From NCBI GenBank assembly GCA_963817025.1, contig CAWFML010000005.1, positions 1,936,893 through 2,000,892 on the forward strand: a stretch of 64,000 nucleotides of DNA. The letters are read 5' to 3'. Each line of letters starts with the position of its first letter. Position 1 is the first letter of the stretch. Below are positions 61,101 through 64,000 of the stretch, piece after piece. Made by a program: the position numbers and the translations under genes. This DNA is from JACMLC01 sp963817025. GTDB lineage: Bacteria > Acidobacteriota > Blastocatellia > Pyrinomonadales > Pyrinomonadaceae. The notes beneath the pieces are model-generated. The model did no database searches. It was not told where the DNA came from and was given only the letters and a program-made list of their open reading frames with translations.

Positions 61101-61384
61101 ACGCGTCCGGCCCAAAGACACTGCAAGCTCTCGACCTGCACCCTGCGCCCGGAATCTTCAGCATCCGAGAGAACGGCATGCTGAACCGTTTCCGCCCCTG
61201 CGCCCGTGTGCGCTTCAAATCGCAGCAGCGCAGAGACCTCCGTCCCGACCAGATCGGCTGTCTCGCAACCGAGCAGCCTGTCAAAAGCGTCGTTACACGC
61301 CAGCACGCGAGCGCCTTCGTCATCAGTCACAAGGGCCGGGTCGCTGATCCGCGCAAACAGCTTTTCAAAATCGGTGTCGGGCAT
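58127..61384 (-). CDS. Multi-GAF sensor histidine kinase
   Basis: This 1,085-residue cytoplasmic-looking sensor (no membrane helix seen) starts with a PAS domain (FEKLFARISDPALVTDDEGA). Four GAF-like domains follow: about residues 150-290 (FDRASIAIQNEDGQRLRVFA), 320-470 (DRCHVSLFDGSEDYALVGYE), 490-640 (IVPMMIKRELIGFIYVANR) and 665-810 (DRCIVTMQAEHERTNLYSEW). The kinase core has the phospho-acceptor His in TISHELRTPLTAIRG (about 840), the N box LLHNAIKFTPEGG, and G boxes DTGEGIP and GLGIGLALVKELVE. No response regulator gene adjoins it, so it is an orphan. It probably senses small ligands or redox state. Confidence 0.94.
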   Translation of the reverse strand: MPDTDFEKLFARISDPALVTDDEGARVLACNDAFDRLLGCETADLVGTEVSALLRFEAHTGAGAETVQHAVLSDAEDSGRRVQVESLQCLWAGRVARLLMVTPLGQDALAEQEAVTSAEMSALFEYLREATEQLEVVNRIIAAVNAGRSIEQMFRLASEQIRALVPFDRASIAIQNEDGQRLRVFALSGQHAGSLAVGASAVLKGSVTEYALEKREMVVIPELSEEKRFNLYTDLQREGFRSAVCCPLFSAHQAIGSLNLTSRAPEAYHRKHLLALERLGPPLAIAIEKVLLLEQAEARSREMESAARREELAGRIGRQLSGSLDPSLVLQETVDALGQALAADRCHVSLFDGSEDYALVGYEYLARRDVASMRGHRIPLRSSAYAQSALKADAPLAITDICASEESELTNLYGRLRVRSLLAAPVIVGGAHEGLLELHDGNSERVWTEDERKLVGAVAAQVSVALTNARLYEASRRRGQELEGLYNISRAFSTLNDTSDIYDKLTKAIAELVGGEKCLLATYDRRQCIVRAEAPGYNTPPEMIHDFQFSLDQEGNGLYLYQTGGHKFQYHIGEAFFSNSPAGDDRFNQEFLAQHEVRSALIVPMMIKRELIGFIYVANRPGGFRERDVRLLEIFAVQAAETIANARLFATIQAQAEREAIVNRLLLTLQQASDPRRGVEVIVERVGEVLGLDRCIVTMQAEHERTNLYSEWCAEGVARLTNDTEMQERSPVGHWIQAHRQPLVVTDVRGHVLAAGVEDLIERARLRSLAVVPIVHQGRVIGTLSGHQTRALRRWAEDDVDLLTAVAMQIGGTLENGRLIAELREANRLKDEFLATISHELRTPLTAIRGWVDLLSENPALEHDEELQDGINVIQNSASALSQLISDLLDLSRIQRKVLRLDCKPIQVNEPVIDALQGVRHSALARRLELKPELDDQLPIINADPHRLQQVLWNLLHNAIKFTPEGGSITVRSRLLDSSGYLIGEEDDEITRWVVIEVSDTGEGIPQDFLPYVWDRFRQADGSSTRRHGGLGIGLALVKELVEAHGGQVEAKSEGGGATFIVRLPVTDEMPGNLIRESGMEIKSS

Positions 61385-61393
61385 AAGAGCTTG

Positions 61394-61460
61394 GGGCAGG
61401 GGTTAGGGGACAGGGTTCAGTAACAAATGTTGTTTTACTGAACCCTGTCGCCTGTCCCCG
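61394..61460. repeat. Inverted repeat between der and the histidine kinase gene
   Basis: GACAGGGTTCAGTAA (61409-61423) pairs perfectly with 61435-61449, and the flanks (GGGGCAGGGGTTAGGGG and CCTGTCCCC) extend the stem. It lies just after the der stop and before the kinase start on the same strand. Confidence 0.9.
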
Positions 61461-61461
61461 G

Positions 61462-62895
61462 CTATCTCTTCTTTCGTTTATGTCTCTCTGTGAGACGAAT
61501 CGGAGTCGCAAAGAAATCAAACTCTTCGCGCAGGCGGTTCATCAGGTAACGCTCATAGGAGAAATGCAGTCCGGGTTTGCCGCCCGCTGTGAAGACGACG
61601 AAGCGCGGCGGGCGCACGCCGATCTGCGTCATATATTGAACATGCAGGCGCGAGACACCGCCCCTGACGGGAGCGGGTGCGCTGCCCCCGCGCGGCTGCG
61701 AGACATTGCGCTCGAAGAAGGCATTCAACTGCGAGGTAGAGATACGGCGGTTGCGCGCTTCGTTGGCGCGCAACACAAGCGGCAGAATCTTTTCGACGCG
61801 CTGGCCCGTCAAAGCAGAGATGGTCACGACCGGTGCCCATTCCAGAAACTTCATCTTATCGCGCAGGTTGCGCTCAAACTCTGCTGGCGTCCCTGTCTTT
61901 TTTTCAGGCACGGCATCCCACTTATTGACCGCGATGATGATCGAGCAACCGGCTTCGTGTGCATAGCCGCCGATGTTCGCATCGAGCGCGGCCACGCCAT
62001 CCGCAGCATCAATCACAAGGATGGCTACGTCCGCGCGCTCCAGACTTTTCTTTGCCATGATGACGGAGAGTTTTTCCGCCATCTCATCTGTCTTGCCTTT
62101 GCGCCGGATGCCAGCCGTGTCTATGATTCGGAAAGTTTGGCCTTCGGCTTCGAGCACTGTGTCAACGGCGTCGCGCGTCGTGCCTGCGACGGGCGAGACG
62201 ATGACGCGCTCTTCTCCGAGCAGCCGGTTGAGCAAAGAAGATTTCCCCACATTCGGACGCCCGACAATCGCCAGCCGCAACTCGCGCGGCGCGGCTTCCG
62301 CAAACGCTTCCGCAGGCTCTACAAAATCTTGTACCAGCGCATCCAGCATCTCGCCCAGACCATTGCCATGCTCCGCCGAAACGGGAAAGACATCTTCAAA
62401 GCCGAAACTGAAAAACTCTCCGGCATCGGATTCGAGCTTGACGGAATCAGCCTTGTTCGCACACACCAGCACGCGCTTGCCTGTCGCGCGCAGGAGCCGC
62501 GCCAGTTCCTCATCAAGCGGCGTCGCGCCCATGCGCGCATCCACCACCCAGAGGAGCGCCTGCGCTTGATCAATAGCCTCCGAGGCCTGCTTCAAAATAT
62601 TTGCGGGAATGATTGCATCATCGTCCGGCACGATGCCGCCCGTGTCCACGATTGCAAACCTGTGTCCGTTCCATTCGGCTTCGCCGTAGATGCGGTCGCG
62701 CGTGATGCCCGGCTCGTCGCCGACAATCGAGCGTCGCTCTCCTGCAAGGCGATTAAAGAGCGTGGACTTGCCCACATTCGGACGACCGACGATGGCGACG
62801 AGCGGCAGCGCGCGACGCATCTCGCGCGGGAGTGCAATGGCAACAGTCTTCAGGCTCTCTTCAGGCAATGTTTCACCGGTCTCTTTGTCCAGCAT
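61462..62895 (-). CDS. der: Ribosome-assembly GTPase Der (EngA)
   Basis: The 477-residue protein has two tandem GTPase domains, unique to Der. G1 motifs are AIVGRPNVGKSTLFNRL (about residue 34) and AIVGRPNVGKSSLLNRL (about 208). The DxxG segments are DTGGI and DTAGI, and the G4 motifs are NKAD and NKWD. A C-terminal KH-like domain ends in a basic tail (TERHKRKKR). Der is needed for 50S subunit maturation. The start at 62895 is supported by AAGGGGAA just upstream, giving a 25-residue extension before the usual first strand. Confidence 0.97.
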   Translation of the reverse strand: MLDKETGETLPEESLKTVAIALPREMRRALPLVAIVGRPNVGKSTLFNRLAGERRSIVGDEPGITRDRIYGEAEWNGHRFAIVDTGGIVPDDDAIIPANILKQASEAIDQAQALLWVVDARMGATPLDEELARLLRATGKRVLVCANKADSVKLESDAGEFFSFGFEDVFPVSAEHGNGLGEMLDALVQDFVEPAEAFAEAAPRELRLAIVGRPNVGKSSLLNRLLGEERVIVSPVAGTTRDAVDTVLEAEGQTFRIIDTAGIRRKGKTDEMAEKLSVIMAKKSLERADVAILVIDAADGVAALDANIGGYAHEAGCSIIIAVNKWDAVPEKKTGTPAEFERNLRDKMKFLEWAPVVTISALTGQRVEKILPLVLRANEARNRRISTSQLNAFFERNVSQPRGGSAPAPVRGGVSRLHVQYMTQIGVRPPRFVVFTAGGKPGLHFSYERYLMNRLREEFDFFATPIRLTERHKRKKR

Positions 62896-63149
62896 CTTTC
62901 CCCTTAACTCTCACGCCGTTCACAGCGCTACACACATGAGGCATCTGACAAATTCTCTGCGGGGCATGCTTTAGTGTAAACGCAAGCGAAACAGGCCGCA
63001 AGCTTTACGCAGTTTTCCGGCTACGCAAGATAAGCTCAAAACAGCTTCCACTTTAAGATCGAACTGAAAAGATTGACACAACTGGCCGGGGCAATTATGT
63101 TAAGCCGCTTCGGTGAATTCGCTTAAGAATGAATGTCAGGGAGTAGAGT

Positions 63150-63692
63150 TTGATGCGCTGGCAAAACCTGATTCCGCGTCAATGGAAAACATCTGCGGTC
63201 GAGCAAACCGGCGACGACCGCAAGATTCTGAAAGAGACCGCGCCGCATCTCGCCTTAGGGCAGCGCGGTGAGATGATGGCCGCAGAATATCTGGAAGCAG
63301 TCGGCTATCGTCTCGCCGCAGCCAATTTCACAGCGCCCGTTGGACGCAACCTGAGCGGGGCGCTCGTCCATGCAGAGATTGACCTCGTCGCTTACGAAGA
63401 CGCGACGCTCTGCTTCATCGAAGTCAAGACACGCGCCTCAGATTGGTATGCCGCGCCCGAAGCCAACGTTGACCTGCGCAAGCAAAGACAGATCGCGCGG
63501 GCCGCACGCGCCTACCGCAGACTCTTCGGCCTCAAGGCCGCAGCCTACCGCTTCGATGTCGTCGCCGTCACGCTCGCGCCCGTTGATGCGAAGCGAGAGG
63601 CAAGCTCTCCGCGAATCGAGCTGTTAAAAAATTTCTGGACGGAAGAAAAGTTCTGCAAGCGACACTGGGCAAACACGCATTTTGATGAGTGA
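63150..63692 (+). CDS. YraN/UPF0102 family nuclease-like protein
   Basis: The 180-residue protein has the YraN fold, related to Holliday-junction resolvases and restriction nucleases. GQRGEMMAAEYLEAVGYRLA and the strand pair EIDLVAYEDATLCFIEVKTR carry the E...D...ExK catalytic pattern. The following VDLRKQRQIARAARAYRR is typical of the family. The N-terminus is about 40 residues longer than usual, so translation may start at a later codon. The cellular role of the family is unsettled. Confidence 0.9.
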   Translation: MMRWQNLIPRQWKTSAVEQTGDDRKILKETAPHLALGQRGEMMAAEYLEAVGYRLAAANFTAPVGRNLSGALVHAEIDLVAYEDATLCFIEVKTRASDWYAAPEANVDLRKQRQIARAARAYRRLFGLKAAAYRFDVVAVTLAPVDAKREASSPRIELLKNFWTEEKFCKRHWANTHFDE

Positions 63693-63783
63693 GAAATCGG
63701 ATTAAAGGACGCGTGCGGAGGCAGGAGTTAGAGAGGCCACTTGACAACAAAGCATGAATCTGTAGAATTTGTCTTCACTCGAA

Positions 63784-63858
63784 GCGGGAGTAACTCAGTG
63801 GTAGAGTGCGACCTTGCCAAGGTCGAAGTCGCGAGTTCAAATCTCGTCTCCCGCTCCA
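63784..63858 (+). tRNA. tRNA-Gly (anticodon GCC), CCA encoded
   Basis: Acceptor GCGGGAG/CTCCCGC, D arm with CTCAGTGGTAGAG, anticodon stem closing TTGCCAA, T arm GCGAG-TTCAAAT-CTCGT, then T and CCA. The anticodon GCC reads GGC and GGU glycine codons. Confidence 0.96.
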
Positions 63859-63867
63859 AACTTTCTA

Positions 63868-63950
63868 GGGATGAAGGATGAAGGATGAAAGCCAAAGCTT
63901 TCACCGCCGGTCTTATCTTCATCCTTCCGCCTTCATCCTTCATCCCCTTC
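63868..63950. repeat. Inverted repeat between two tRNA genes, GGATGAAGGATG word type
   Basis: GGGATGAAGGATGAAGGATG on the left and CTTCATCCTTCATCCCC on the right pair over about 22 bases. It separates tRNA-Gly from tRNA-Cys. Confidence 0.88.
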
Positions 63951-63955
63951 TCTCC

Positions 63956-64000
<45 letters not shown>

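Noticed and set aside
61480..62907. 475-codon open frame opposite der
   Set aside because: It mirrors der almost exactly; a composition effect of GC-rich coding DNA.

Overview
This 64 kb window is a gene-dense bacterial chromosome segment of moderately high GC. About 50 protein genes are mixed with four tRNA genes and one tRNA fragment. The most likely source is an Acidobacteriota chromosome, probably class Blastocatellia (inference). The grounds are an adjacent DUF1800/DUF1501 pair, an FG-GAP secreted protein whose repeats contain YILRSSNN, a WG-repeat protein, a Tes/MSS-like lipid-linking radical SAM enzyme, and separately encoded B12-dependent mutase subunits. No plasmid, phage, transposase or CRISPR genes were seen.

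Layout. 1-9 kb: DUF1501/DUF1800 export pair, tRNA-Pro, dedA, surE-pcm, rpsU and a large three-cluster radical SAM protein that resembles tetraether/membrane-spanning lipid synthases. 9.5-15.4 kb: an FtsB/DivIC-like protein, then an acyl-CoA operon starting from a near-consensus promoter (methylmalonyl-CoA mutase catalytic subunit, a secreted protein, the mutase B12 subunit, enoyl-CoA hydratase, DUF2071). 14.6-24 kb: a leftward liu/atu-like group (enoyl-CoA hydratase, epoxide-hydrolase-like enzyme, AtuA split into two genes around a Nudix gene, biotin-dependent carboxyltransferase), plus a GNAT and a secreted metallopeptidase. 24-35 kb: a thioesterase, a 21-bp tandem repeat array, and the translation/division block thrS-infC-rpmI-rplT-pheS-[WG gene]-pheT-coiled coil-zapA-[candidate 6S RNA]-ymdB. 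35.4-38.5 kb: a roughly 3 kb segment bounded by tRNA-Val and a direct repeat of its 3' half, carrying one FG-GAP gene. 39-50 kb: a zinc-ribbon coiled-coil protein, an alpha-oxoamine synthase homologue, an ABC-F protein, a parvulin lipoprotein, rpmB, ridA, rel and a TPR lipoprotein. 49-56 kb: two ExbD genes, ExbB/TolQ, TonB, then secF-secD-yajC-tgt. 57-64 kb: a duplicated-domain secreted protein, a multi-GAF histidine kinase, der, a YraN-type protein, tRNA-Gly and the start of tRNA-Cys.

The most pervasive unexplained feature is about twenty intergenic inverted repeats. Their arms are built from a few repeated words (GTGACGAGTGAC, CTTTGCGCC, AAGTCCCAAGTC, GGATGAAGGATG, AAAAGGTAAAAGG). They sit tightly against gene ends, often contain the stop codon, and sometimes create false N-terminal extensions. 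Other points of note are an apparent one-base frameshift in secD, an apparent AUA start for infC, a pheT lacking its tRNA-binding insertion, and a WG gene lodged between pheS and pheT.
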